A stretch of DNA of 64,000 bases from Gammaproteobacteria bacterium. GTDB lineage: Bacteria; Pseudomonadota; Gammaproteobacteria; HK1. Each line of letters starts with the position of its first letter. Positions within the stretch are counted from its first letter, which is position 1. This document shows, piece by piece, positions 41,091-49,591 of this stretch. Where the stretch lies: positions 186,001 to 250,000 of the forward strand of contig JAJEAD010000011.1 in assembly GCA_022824305.1 (NCBI GenBank), written 5' to 3'. The translations under genes were made by a program, and so were the position numbers. The notes beneath the pieces were generated by a model. The model did not search any database, was not told the DNA's origin, and was given only the letters and a program-made list of their open reading frames with translations.

Positions 41091-41852
41091 TCAGGGCGTC
41101 GGGACGGCGGGAACGCGGTTTCCGGCGGTGCGCATCGGAGCGCCGTACAGAGTGTAGAGCGAGCGCGCCACCGCCCGGGCCCGTTCGAGCTCCGACCGGG
41201 TCAGGAAACTCCCCACGCTGTCCCGGAGCTCAGCTCCGCCGGGATAGCCCCCCGCGGCGGCGATCCCGTACCATGCGTAAGAGGCGAGGTAGTCGCGCTC
41301 CACGCCCTCCCCCGTCCGGTACACGTGGCCGAGATGGGCCCAGGCCTCGACGTGGCCCTGGCGCGCCGCCCGATTCAGCCACTCGACCGCGGCGCGATGA
41401 TCCATTCGAGTGCCGCGTCCCCGGGAGAACATCCGGGCGACGCTGGTCTGGGCCTCCCGGTCGCCCTGAGAAGCGGCGCGGTGATACCACCTGAACGCCA
41501 GCTCTTCGTCCGCGGGCACTCCCCAACCGTTTTCGTACAGCAGTCCCAGGTTGGTCTGGGCGGCGTGATAGCCCTGCATTGCGGCGAGGCGAAACCACCG
41601 TACCGCCAGCGCGATGTCCTGTTCGACTCCGGTCCCGCGCAGGTAGAGCACGCCGAGGCCGTTCTGCCCCCTCGCATCCCCCGCGTCCGCCAGGCGCCGG
41701 AACTCGGCCTCCGCGCGGCTGTAGTAGCCACCGTGGGCGGCCCGTACCGCATCGTCAAACTGCGCGAGAGCCAGCGGGGAGCCGAGCAGCAGCAACCCAC
41801 CCAGCGCTCCGATACGGCACCAGCCGCGCCAGCTCGCCGTACATCCAATCAT
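41091..41852 (-). CDS. Exported Sel1-repeat (tetratricopeptide-like) protein
   Basis: This 253-residue protein has an N-terminal signal peptide (hydrophobic GALGGLLLLGSPLALA). Four consecutive 36-residue Sel1-like repeats follow, each with the pattern A-x2-LG-x-(L/M)-Y-x-x-G-x-G-V...W(F/Y)xxAAxQG, beginning ARGQNGLGVLYLRGTGV. Such solenoids mediate protein-protein contacts in the periplasm or at the surface. ATG 41852 was used; the frame to 41894 adds nothing recognisable. No operon partner. Confidence 0.82.
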   Translation of the reverse strand: MIGCTASWRGWCRIGALGGLLLLGSPLALAQFDDAVRAAHGGYYSRAEAEFRRLADAGDARGQNGLGVLYLRGTGVEQDIALAVRWFRLAAMQGYHAAQTNLGLLYENGWGVPADEELAFRWYHRAASQGDREAQTSVARMFSRGRGTRMDHRAAVEWLNRAARQGHVEAWAHLGHVYRTGEGVERDYLASYAWYGIAAAGGYPGGAELRDSVGSFLTRSELERARAVARSLYTLYGAPMRTAGNRVPAVPTP

Positions 41853-42069
41853 AAGCGCATATAGTAGACCAATGTCGGGCGCTGCCCAAACCATTAGCTC
41901 GATGCTGAATCGAGCGTTCGGGCCCGTAGCCGCTCTTCGAAAGCGGCCGGGACACGGGGTGGGAAAGGTCTCCGCCCGGCGCGCCGCCCGGAATCCGCGC
42001 TCACGATCATGCCGTGCGCGACGGACAAGCGACGCCCCGGGCGCGCCCTCCTCGCGTCACCCGCCGGAA

Positions 42070-43077
42070 TCAGGCGCAAACCTGCGGCATCACCTCTTCG
42101 GCGAAACGCTGCATCTGCTCCAGGCGTTCGGTCATGGAATCGGCGGCGACGTGCAGCACGTTGAAATGGGTGATTCCGGTCTCTCTCACGATGCGGTTCA
42201 GCTTCTCCGCCACTTCCTCCGGCGTACCGATCCAGTGCTCCTCTACCAAGCGATCGGCGGGAAGGCCCCTCACCTTGGTGCGCTGATGCCCCATCCGGCT
42301 GCCGAAGTATCCCGCCACCGCAGCCTCCCGGCTCGAGGCAAGGCGCATGTCGCCTTCCGCGATCACGTCGAGTTCCTCCAGGGAACGTCCGTTCGCCTCG
42401 AGATGGGGAAGCATGGCCTGAAGGTGGGCGGCGGCGCCTGCTCCCGGCACCATCAGCCCGTGCCCGTATCGCGCGATGCGCGCATGTGCGGCATCGTTGC
42501 GACCGGGCAGATAGAAGGGCAGCGGCTGCTGTCGGGGACGCGGGTGCATGCGCACATCCTTCACCTTCACGTAGTCACCCGCGAAGCTCACGGGCTCGTC
42601 CGCTCCGTTCAGCAGGTGATGCAGGACCTCGAGGTGCTCGTCCATCATGCGTCCGCGATGCGCCCGGCGCCGTCCGGCCCGGACGCTCTCGAACTCGTCG
42701 CGGAAGGCCCCCAGCCCGAGCCCCAGCAGGAGGCGCCCTCCACTGAAGTGATCCAGGGTTGCCGCCTGCTTGGCCAGTATCACCGGATTCCGGAAGGGGA
42801 GCATGACGACGCCCGTCCCGAGCTTGATGCGTTCGGTGCGCCCGGCGAGCGCGGCGAGCGAGATGAGCGGCTCGTACCAACGGGGAGGCTCTTCCTCGGG
42901 CATTCCGAAGCTCGGTGTGGGGTTGAGGAAGTCGGTAGCCCATACCGCATCGAATCCCCACTCCTCGGCTCTGATTACGGTTTCGGCAATGTCCTCCGCG
43001 CCCCCGAAGGGAGCCGGCACGAACACGCCCTCCCGGCAAGTGGGAATCTCGACGTCGAAGCGCAGGCGTGCGTTCAT
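42070..43077 (-). CDS. LLM-class flavin/F420-dependent oxidoreductase
   Basis: This 335-residue luciferase-like TIM barrel contains FGFDAVWATD-type sequence (EWGFDAVWATDFLNP), ERIKLGTGVVMLPFRNPVILAKQAATLDHFSGGRLLLGLGLG and a C-terminal WIGTPEEVAEKLNRI. Members use FMN or coenzyme F420. The start at 43077 (MNARLRFDVEIP) has GGGAG nine bases upstream. The FrhB-like protein at 49592 makes F420 use conceivable but does not establish it. Substrate unknown. Confidence 0.82.
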   Translation of the reverse strand: MNARLRFDVEIPTCREGVFVPAPFGGAEDIAETVIRAEEWGFDAVWATDFLNPTPSFGMPEEEPPRWYEPLISLAALAGRTERIKLGTGVVMLPFRNPVILAKQAATLDHFSGGRLLLGLGLGAFRDEFESVRAGRRRAHRGRMMDEHLEVLHHLLNGADEPVSFAGDYVKVKDVRMHPRPRQQPLPFYLPGRNDAAHARIARYGHGLMVPGAGAAAHLQAMLPHLEANGRSLEELDVIAEGDMRLASSREAAVAGYFGSRMGHQRTKVRGLPADRLVEEHWIGTPEEVAEKLNRIVRETGITHFNVLHVAADSMTERLEQMQRFAEEVMPQVCA

Positions 43078-43155
43078 CTCTCGCATCTCCCGAAGTCGCA
43101 CCCTGCCGGCGGCTCCTGCCCCGGCACGGAGCGAATACGGTATCATCATCCGCTT

Positions 43156-43233
<78 letters not shown>

Positions 43234-43308
43234 TAGCATCTATCGGCGTTGTCCACGACCACGGTGGCGACGGAGTCCTCACCGTCCTGCCGCTCCCGCC
43301 CGAGCACA

Positions 43309-44052
43309 GTGACGCACGACACGTTTCGCTTCTACTACTGGCCGACGATCCAGGGTCGCGGCGAGTTCCCGCGCCTGGTCCTCGAAGATGCCGGCGCCGA
43401 CTATGTGGATGTCGCCCGGCGGGACGAAGCCGAGGGCGGAGGCGAGCCGGCCCTCATGAACCTGCTGCAACGCCGCGATGTCGGCACGCCGCTCTTTGCG
43501 CCGCCCATCCTGCAGCACGGAGCGTTGTTCGTATCGCAGACGGCCGCGATCTGCATCTATCTCGGAGATGTGCTCGGACTGAGCCCCCGGGACGAGTCCG
43601 GAAGATGGCGCGCGGCTCACCTGCAGATGACCATGGCCGACTTCGTCGACGAGATTCACGACACCCACCACCCCATCGCCGGGCAGATGTACTACGAGGA
43701 ACAGAAGCCGGAGGCGCTACGCCGGGGCCGGCACTTCTCGAGCGAGCGGCTGCCGAAGTTCCTGACCTACTTCGAGCGCGTGCTCGAAGCCAACGCGGAT
43801 TCGGGGGGCTGGCTCGTGGGCAGCGAGTGCTCCCACGCGGATCTGTCCTTGTTCCAGATCGTCGAAGGGCTCGGCTATGCGTTTCCGAGCGCGCTGCGCC
43901 GCACCGCGGCCGAATGCCCGCGGACTCGGGCGCTGCGTGGCCGTGTCGCCGAACGGCCCGGGATCGCGGCATACCTCGAGTCGGACCGGCGCATTCCGTT
44001 CAATCAGCACGGCGTCTTCCGGCACTATCCGGAGCTGGATCAGGTGGTCTGA
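43309..44052 (+). CDS. Glutathione S-transferase family protein
   Basis: This 247-residue protein has an N-terminal thioredoxin-like half ([29 protein letters not shown]...[22 protein letters not shown], with the SNAIL-like SQTAAI that binds glutathione) and a helical C-terminal half. Start at GTG 43309 gives the usual short lead-in before the first strand; a TTG at 43249 is open but unconvincing. It follows tRNA-Pro and stands alone. The substrate is unknown; GST-like proteins often conjugate or isomerise electrophiles. Confidence 0.82.
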   Translation: MTHDTFRFYYWPTIQGRGEFPRLVLEDAGADYVDVARRDEAEGGGEPALMNLLQRRDVGTPLFAPPILQHGALFVSQTAAICIYLGDVLGLSPRDESGRWRAAHLQMTMADFVDEIHDTHHPIAGQMYYEEQKPEALRRGRHFSSERLPKFLTYFERVLEANADSGGWLVGSECSHADLSLFQIVEGLGYAFPSALRRTAAECPRTRALRGRVAERPGIAAYLESDRRIPFNQHGVFRHYPELDQVV

Positions 44053-44179
44053 AAGAAGGCGCTTCGCCGAGTCGGGCGGCACCGTTTCCGGATCGACCGA
44101 GCGCGGGCAGAGCCCGATGCGGTCGAAGACCTCATCTGAGCGGACATCCTGCCGTGAGGGTGCGCGTTCTCCTTGGCTG

Positions 44180-44644
44180 TCAGAACCCGATCACGCCGCC
44201 GTGAAACGCCATGAGATAGACCAGGGTGTCATCGTGTCGGATGTGCTCGCGCCCGGAAAACCCCGCGATGTCGCCTTCGACGCGGTTGTCGTAGCTGAAC
44301 GCCCCGTGCGCATAGTGGCGGGGTCCGCGCATGAGATGGTCCGGATCGGGATCCCCGAGGACCCGGCGCTGAAACGCATAGATGGCGTCGCTCGAGGGTT
44401 CGTCGGCGAGGATCTCCGCGCGATAGCCCATCATCCAGACCACCCGTCCCTTGTGCCACACGAGCTCCTGCCCGCCGTAGGGGTTGGTGCCCGCGTAACG
44501 ATCGACATAGCGCCATGCGTCCCGCTGCCAGGCGTTCTGGGAGGTGCCGTCCGGATTTCGATCCCCTTCGGGGACGGCGTAGGTCTCGCGCCGGGCCTGC
44601 GCCAGGAAGTCGACCAGGGCCTCGATATCAATGGTCTGCGACAT
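44180..44644 (-). CDS. DUF5680 domain protein
   Basis: This 154-residue cytoplasmic protein (MSQTIDIEALVDFLAQARRETYA...GGQELVWHKGRVVWMMGYRAEIL...GFSGREHIRHDDTLVYLMAFHGGVIGF) fits the DUF5680 pattern. The ATG at 44644 is preceded by GGAGGAGACC. It overlaps the upstream deacetylase gene by 17 bases, so the two are co-transcribed. The role is not known. Confidence 0.7.
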   Translation of the reverse strand: MSQTIDIEALVDFLAQARRETYAVPEGDRNPDGTSQNAWQRDAWRYVDRYAGTNPYGGQELVWHKGRVVWMMGYRAEILADEPSSDAIYAFQRRVLGDPDPDHLMRGPRHYAHGAFSYDNRVEGDIAGFSGREHIRHDDTLVYLMAFHGGVIGF

Positions 44645-45503
44645 GGTCTCCTCCTGGACCTGCCAAGGTCGCCTTCGCGTGCATGGCCGCCTGCGCGCAG
44701 GTGCCGAACCAGACATCGTCGAATTCTCGCATGTGCCGGAACAACCGCTCCAGCATCTTCAGACGGCCCGGCCGGCCGCTCAGGTGCGGATGAAGGGTCG
44801 AGTTGAAGTATCCGGATACCGAACGCAGGCCGTCGAACTCCTCGCCCCAGATCTCCAGAGCGTGAGCGGCCGGGGCCGCGAACGTCGAGCCCGCATCCAG
44901 AGAGGCGCCGAAGAGCGCCCAGTCGTCGAGCACCGTGCTGATCGGAAGCTCTATCAGCTCGGCATCGCCGCAGCGCACCCGGTGCGGCCGGTCGTACTCC
45001 ATCAGGCTCGCGTCGTAGACGAGGCCCAGGGAGACCAGCACGTCGAATGTCTCGGCGCGAAGGCCCCAGCTCGGTGCGCTCCAGCCGAGCGGCGCCTGTC
45101 CGGTCCTCGACTCGAGCACCGAAGCCGCCCGAGCGAAAAGCTCGAGCTGCTCCGTGCGGCCCAGGCCCTGCACGTTCTCGTGCAGCACGCCGTGGAGGGC
45201 GATCTCGTTGTCCGCCTCGACGACCGCATCGACCAGCGCCGGGCTGTGCTCGGCGACCCAGGAGGGCAGGAAGAAAGTCGCGGGAATCTCGTAGCGCCGG
45301 TGGAGCTCGATGATTCGTGGAAGAGCGGTGGTGGTCCCGTAGGCCACCTCGGAGAGCGCAACCGGATGCGGCGGCCGGGCGTGCAGTGCCCCCACCTTGA
45401 CGTGCCAGCCGACGCTCACGCCGCAGCGCTTGCCGTCGGGCCAGGCGAAGGCGTCGATGGGGAGGCAATCTATCCCGATCGAACGCAGGCTTCGGGCGGT
45501 CAT
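44628..45503 (-). CDS. Polysaccharide deacetylase family protein
   Basis: This 291-residue NodB-type hydrolase shows SVGWHVKVGALHARP (in place of the usual TFDDG), IPATFFLPSWVAEHSPALV, EIALHGVLHENVQGLG (metal His pair) and APLGWSAPSWGLR. The variant first motif resembles the PuuE/allantoinase-like subgroup, which acts on small amides rather than on cell-wall polymers. The ATG at 45503 (MTARSLRSIG) was chosen over the open frame to 45536. It overlaps the DUF5680 gene downstream. Confidence 0.78.
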   Translation of the reverse strand: MTARSLRSIGIDCLPIDAFAWPDGKRCGVSVGWHVKVGALHARPPHPVALSEVAYGTTTALPRIIELHRRYEIPATFFLPSWVAEHSPALVDAVVEADNEIALHGVLHENVQGLGRTEQLELFARAASVLESRTGQAPLGWSAPSWGLRAETFDVLVSLGLVYDASLMEYDRPHRVRCGDAELIELPISTVLDDWALFGASLDAGSTFAAPAAHALEIWGEEFDGLRSVSGYFNSTLHPHLSGRPGRLKMLERLFRHMREFDDVWFGTCAQAAMHAKATLAGPGGDHVADH

Positions 45504-45688
45504 GAGTCTCTCGAGTCTGCTGAGCCGGCGCGTCAATCTATCGCACCCGGCTGTCCGATGCGTGGGGCGCGTACCGGGCGGACGCCGACGTCATCCGCCC
45601 GCTGCCCTGACGTCGCCGTAGAAATTCGTCAAGATTCCGGGCAGGCTGTCCCCGGTTCCGAGGCGCACCGTCCCAGGGCGAGCATTCC

Positions 45689-46603
45689 ATGAAGACGACC
45701 CCTCTCCACCCCCGTTTCGGGGTCCGTATCGACGGCGTGGACCTGCGCCGGGTGAGCGCGGCGGACGGATTCCCGGAGATCCGCGCGCTGTTCGAGGAGC
45801 ACTCTCTGCTGCTGTTCAAGGATCAGCAGGTGGACGATGCCGAGCACGTCCGGCTGTGCAGGCTCTTCGGCCCGATGGAGGACCGCAGCCAGGGTGAGCC
45901 CGACCCCGAGCCGGGAGAGATCGGCGGCGTGACGAACCTGCGGGCGGACGGGACCCTGGCGAGCGCCGGCGACCTCAGGACCCTGAATCTCCAGGCGAAC
46001 ATGCTCTGGCATACCGACAGCACCTTCCTGCCGGTGCCGGCGCTGATCAACATGATCGTTCCCCGGGTGCTGCCTTCGGAGGGGGGCGCGACCGAGTTCG
46101 CATCCGCACGTGCGGCCTTCGAGCGTCTCGAGCCGGAGCTGCAGGCGCGACTGGAGGGGACTTTCCTCTGGCACCGCTACAGCCACTCGCGGGCGCGCAT
46201 CTCGCCTGCGCTGGCGCGGCAGGGGATCTTCACGATGTGGCCGGATCAGTGCTGGCGCGCAGTCTGGGAGAACCCGGTGAACGGCCGGAAGTCGCTCTAC
46301 GTCGCCTCCCATGCCTATGGCGTGGAAGGGATGGGCGCGGCGGAGGGGCAGGCTTTCATCAACGATCTGCTGGCCCGTGCGACCGCCCCCGACAACGTCT
46401 ACGCCCACCGGTGGGCGATCGGCGACGTCCTGGCCTGGGACGAGCGCGCGGTCCTCCACCGGGGCACTCCCTGGCCCTACGAGCAGCAGCGCACGCTCGG
46501 GTCCTATTGCACGACGGCGCAGGAAAGCGACGGCCTCGCCTCCATCCGGCCGACGGACTGGTCGGCGCGCAACCGCGAGCTGCTCGAGGTCTTCCCGCGC
46601 TAG
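45689..46603 (+). CDS. TauD/TfdA family Fe(II)/2-oxoglutarate dioxygenase
   Basis: This 304-residue dioxygenase has the metal triad H108-x-D110 (WHTDSTF) and H257 (VLHRGTPW), with R268 (QQRTL) to bind 2-oxoglutarate. The N-terminus FGVRIDGVDLRRVS is typical of the TfdA branch. Members hydroxylate sulfonates, phenoxyacetates, carnitine precursors and others; the substrate here is not evident. It has its own promoter region (185 bp divergent from the deacetylase) and converges with the truncated oxygenase gene. Confidence 0.88.
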   Translation: MKTTPLHPRFGVRIDGVDLRRVSAADGFPEIRALFEEHSLLLFKDQQVDDAEHVRLCRLFGPMEDRSQGEPDPEPGEIGGVTNLRADGTLASAGDLRTLNLQANMLWHTDSTFLPVPALINMIVPRVLPSEGGATEFASARAAFERLEPELQARLEGTFLWHRYSHSRARISPALARQGIFTMWPDQCWRAVWENPVNGRKSLYVASHAYGVEGMGAAEGQAFINDLLARATAPDNVYAHRWAIGDVLAWDERAVLHRGTPWPYEQQRTLGSYCTTAQESDGLASIRPTDWSARNRELLEVFPR

Positions 46604-46672
46604 CCCGCGCCGCCGCGTTGAGGGATGCCGGCCCGAACGTCGGGCGTCTCGAGCCGACCCGCGTCCTGACGC

Positions 46673-47650
46673 TCAGCGGACCCGTTCGCACGCGTGGAGG
46701 ACCCTGGCCTGGAAGTCCTGCACCGCGTGCTCGCTCATGGACGAGCGCTCCGCGTCGACCATCAGCGGGCCGCGCTCGAAGCTGCGGCTGCGCAGGCCGC
46801 GCTGCACGCTCTCGACAATCGCAAAGTCCTCGCTGCGCACCGTATCGTGCAGGAACTCGATCACCGCGAGCTCGGCCGGAGTCGGGCGCTCTCGGGCGCA
46901 GTGCCACTCGATGATCAGCGTGGAGTGCTCCGGCGCGCGCGGCACCACCGCGAGCACGCTCACGATGCCGGTGGGATAGACCTCGAGCGCGGTGCTCGGC
47001 CACAGGTACCAGCCGCCGAGCGCCTTGGGGCTCGGCCCGGCGGCAGCGCCGGCATCGCCTCTGCGCTTCGCCGCGCTGGAGTGATGGTGGTAGCCGGGGT
47101 GGATGGTGATCGAGTAGGTGGCGACCTGGGAGTGGCCGTCGATGAAGCCGCGGTGGGCGACCGGGCAGTGATAGCACTCCGAGTAGTTGTCGACGACATT
47201 CTTCCAGTTCGCACGCAGCTCGTAGTGCCTGCGGTGGGCGAGATGCAGGGCGTCGAGCCGCGGCGCGGCGGCGCGTATCTCCGCCTCTGCCTCCTCCACC
47301 GCTTCGTGCAACGGTGCCGCCCCCGCGTCCAGGTTGACGAAGAGCAGCCCGCAGAAGGCTTCCACCGCGACCGCCGCGTCACGCTCGCGATCACGCCCTC
47401 TCAAGGCGCCGTTCTCGCCGTACTCGAGCGTCACCTCGCGCCCGCCGACCTCGACGCGGAGGCGGCCCGCTCGCGGCGGGCAGCGCGCCCCCGCATAGAG
47501 CCAGGCGTGCTCGAAGATCGCGGACATCTCCCGCCGATGCGCGGCCGGATCGTAGTAGCTGCGGCTCGGCAGCGAGTACGGCGGCCTCCCGTCGGGGTCG
47601 AGCCCCCGCCCCCGGCGCGGGAGAGGGGGCTCTTCGTCGACCGGCCTCAC
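46673..47650 (-). CDS. Ring-hydroxylating/GbcA-like oxygenase alpha subunit lacking the Rieske domain
   Basis: The catalytic half is intact: WKNVVDNYSECYHCPVAH carries E158, H161 and H166, and VRSEDFAIVESVQRGL supplies D275, matching the mononuclear iron site of glycine betaine monooxygenase-like Rieske oxygenases. The N-terminal half starts normally (SYYDPAAHRREMSAIFEHAWLYAG...VEVGGREVTLEYGENGALR). It then jumps at about residue 84 straight to GRDRERDAAVAVEAFCGLLFVNL. The expected Cys-x-His...Cys-x2-His cluster segment is absent, and only C57 and C100 occur in the first 110 residues. The protein is thus 325 residues instead of about 400. The frame is unbroken, so this is a neat deletion or a genuine Rieske-less variant. 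GTG 47650 follows the ABC binding-protein gene by 15 bases. Confidence 0.8.
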   Translation of the reverse strand: MRPVDEEPPLPRRGRGLDPDGRPPYSLPSRSYYDPAAHRREMSAIFEHAWLYAGARCPPRAGRLRVEVGGREVTLEYGENGALRGRDRERDAAVAVEAFCGLLFVNLDAGAAPLHEAVEEAEAEIRAAAPRLDALHLAHRRHYELRANWKNVVDNYSECYHCPVAHRGFIDGHSQVATYSITIHPGYHHHSSAAKRRGDAGAAAGPSPKALGGWYLWPSTALEVYPTGIVSVLAVVPRAPEHSTLIIEWHCARERPTPAELAVIEFLHDTVRSEDFAIVESVQRGLRSRSFERGPLMVDAERSSMSEHAVQDFQARVLHACERVR

Positions 47651-47665
47651 GGCACGTGGCGGATC

Positions 47666-49270
47666 TCAGACGTCGAGCCAGGCGGTCTCGAAGTACTCCC
47701 CCGCCTGCAGGCTGAACGCGGGATGGGGATCCCAGCCCTTGAGAACGTTCTGCTTCGCGTCGACGTAGTTGGTGAACGCGGGCAGGAGCGCGCCGCCCTC
47801 CTCGTGCAGCAGGCGCTGCAGCTCGCAGTAGATCTCGCGGCGGCGGTCCGGGTCGAGCTCGACCCGGCCCTCGAGCAGCAAGGTGTCGAATCGCTCGTTC
47901 TTCCACTGGATCTCGTTCCACGGCGCGTCGCTCTTGTGCGCGATGGTCAGGATGAGATCCGCGGTGGGGCGTGCGTTCCAGCCCGACTGATTGACCGGCA
48001 CCTTCATCCAGGTGTCGCTCCAGTAGCCGTCGACGGGACGGCGCACCACGTTGATGTCCATGCCCGCCGCCTTGGCGCTCTCCTTGAAGATGATCGCCAT
48101 GTCCTCGGCCCCGACGCTCGCCGCGTTCGAGGTGTAGAAGTCCAGCGTCTGGCCCTCCATGCCCGCCTTCTTCCAGTGGAACCTCGCCTTGTCGGGGTCA
48201 TACTGGCGCTGCGGGACATCGGCGCAGAAGTCGGCCATGATCGGGGCCACCGGATGGTCGTTGCCGACCACCGCATGACCTGCGAACACCTGCTTGACCA
48301 CCAGCTCGCGGTCCATCGCGTACTTCATCGCGAGGCGCACGTCGAGGTTGTCGGTGGGCGGCCGATCGCACATGAGATCCGTCACCACGAAGGCGGAGCT
48401 CGGCGCCGACACGATGTCGATGCCTTCGACCCGCTCGAGCTGCGCGACCAGCTTCGGCTCCACGTCCTGGATGAAGTGGACCTCGCCGGTGCGGATCGCG
48501 TTGATGCGGCTCGCGATGTCGTTGATCGAGATCTGCTCGATCTCGTCGAGGTGCGCCACCCCGCTCTTCCAGTAGTTGTCGAAGCGCTTGAACAGGCAGC
48601 GCACCCCGGGGTTGAACGAGGCGATGGTGTAGGGGCCGGTGCCGACCGGATTCTGGAAATCGGTCCAGCCCGCGGGGTGGATGGTGCTGTGGTAGTCGGC
48701 CGCGAAGGTCATCGGCAGCAGTGCGTTGCCCTGCGCCAGAGTGAAGTTGACGCGGTACTTGCCGTCCGCCTTCATGTCCACGATGTCTTCGAGGAGCGGC
48801 TTGGCCGGCGACTTGGAGTCCTCCCCGAGGTGGCGTGACAGGCTGTCGATCACGTCCTCGGCGTCGAGCGTCTTGCCGTTGTGGAACTCCACCCCCTCTC
48901 GCAGCTTGAAGGTCCACCACTTCGCGCCCGGCTTGGTCTCCCAGGACTCCGCGAGCATCGGCTCCGCCTCCAGCTTGCGGGTGACCCGGGCGAGGCCGTT
49001 GTAGATGCCCCACGAACGGTTGGCGTCGATGCCGGTGGTCATCTGGGTCTGCTCGAGGGTCTCGGTGGTGGTGCCGGCCGAGTAGCCCATGACGAGGCGT
49101 CCCCCTCTCTTCGGGGAGGCTGCGTGGAGGGTGCTGCTCATCAGCGCGGACGCGGCGCCGGCGCTCAGGCCGACGGCGGTCGCCCCGGCGATGAAGTCGC
49201 GCCGGGTGATGCGCCCGCGCGCGAGGGAGCTTTCGAGTTTCGAGAGATCGGGTCGTTTCGGTTCGGCCAT
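47666..49270 (-). CDS. ABC transporter family 5 solute-binding protein (Tat-exported)
   Basis: This 534-residue DppA/OppA-type binding protein has a twin-arginine signal (ARGRITRRDFIAGATAVGLSAGAASAL). Family blocks include LVMGYSAGTTTETLEQ, EGVEFHNGKTLDAEDV, NPVGTGPYTIASFNPG and AGMEGQTLDFYTS. Such proteins bind peptides, opines, nickel or other solutes. ATG 49270 has a strong AAGGAGGA site. No permease or ATPase gene is in the vicinity; the next gene downstream is the Rieske-less oxygenase, so it is an orphan receptor or its membrane partners lie elsewhere. Confidence 0.9.
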   Translation of the reverse strand: MAEPKRPDLSKLESSLARGRITRRDFIAGATAVGLSAGAASALMSSTLHAASPKRGGRLVMGYSAGTTTETLEQTQMTTGIDANRSWGIYNGLARVTRKLEAEPMLAESWETKPGAKWWTFKLREGVEFHNGKTLDAEDVIDSLSRHLGEDSKSPAKPLLEDIVDMKADGKYRVNFTLAQGNALLPMTFAADYHSTIHPAGWTDFQNPVGTGPYTIASFNPGVRCLFKRFDNYWKSGVAHLDEIEQISINDIASRINAIRTGEVHFIQDVEPKLVAQLERVEGIDIVSAPSSAFVVTDLMCDRPPTDNLDVRLAMKYAMDRELVVKQVFAGHAVVGNDHPVAPIMADFCADVPQRQYDPDKARFHWKKAGMEGQTLDFYTSNAASVGAEDMAIIFKESAKAAGMDINVVRRPVDGYWSDTWMKVPVNQSGWNARPTADLILTIAHKSDAPWNEIQWKNERFDTLLLEGRVELDPDRRREIYCELQRLLHEEGGALLPAFTNYVDAKQNVLKGWDPHPAFSLQAGEYFETAWLDV

Positions 49271-49591
49271 GAAGTCCTCCTTCGCACGGCTCATGCATTG
49301 TGGGCCGGTCGCGACGTCGCATCGCGTGCGCAGCAAGTCGCCGGTCCAGCGCTCGAAGGTCGATGCCGGTGGGAGACTCGCCGCCCGGCCGAATCATCAT
49401 TGGAAACCTCCCGTGGACCGGTGTCAATCGACTCCTCGGGCGGCGTCGCAGCGCGTCGCCGAAGACGGCCTCGTTCCGTCGCCTCGATGCAGAATCGCGG
49501 AGAGCGGCCCGCGCGCCCGGCGACTATGATTAGGAGCAAGACTGCGAACGCTTTCGAACGCGGAACTCCCGGTCCGTCGCGAGCCGGATCG
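49271..49591. other. Divergent promoter region, binding protein / FrhB-like gene
   Basis: These 321 bp have no supported gene. TATGAT at 49525-49530 on the plus strand is a good -10 match about 60 bases before the FrhB-like start, but no clear -35 accompanies it. Long open frames that cross this region are extensions of neighbours or shadows. Confidence 0.45.

Noticed and set aside
48881-49591. N-terminal extension of the FrhB-like protein
   Set aside because: The added residues lie antisense to the binding-protein gene, are Arg/Gly-rich and precede the recognisable family start.
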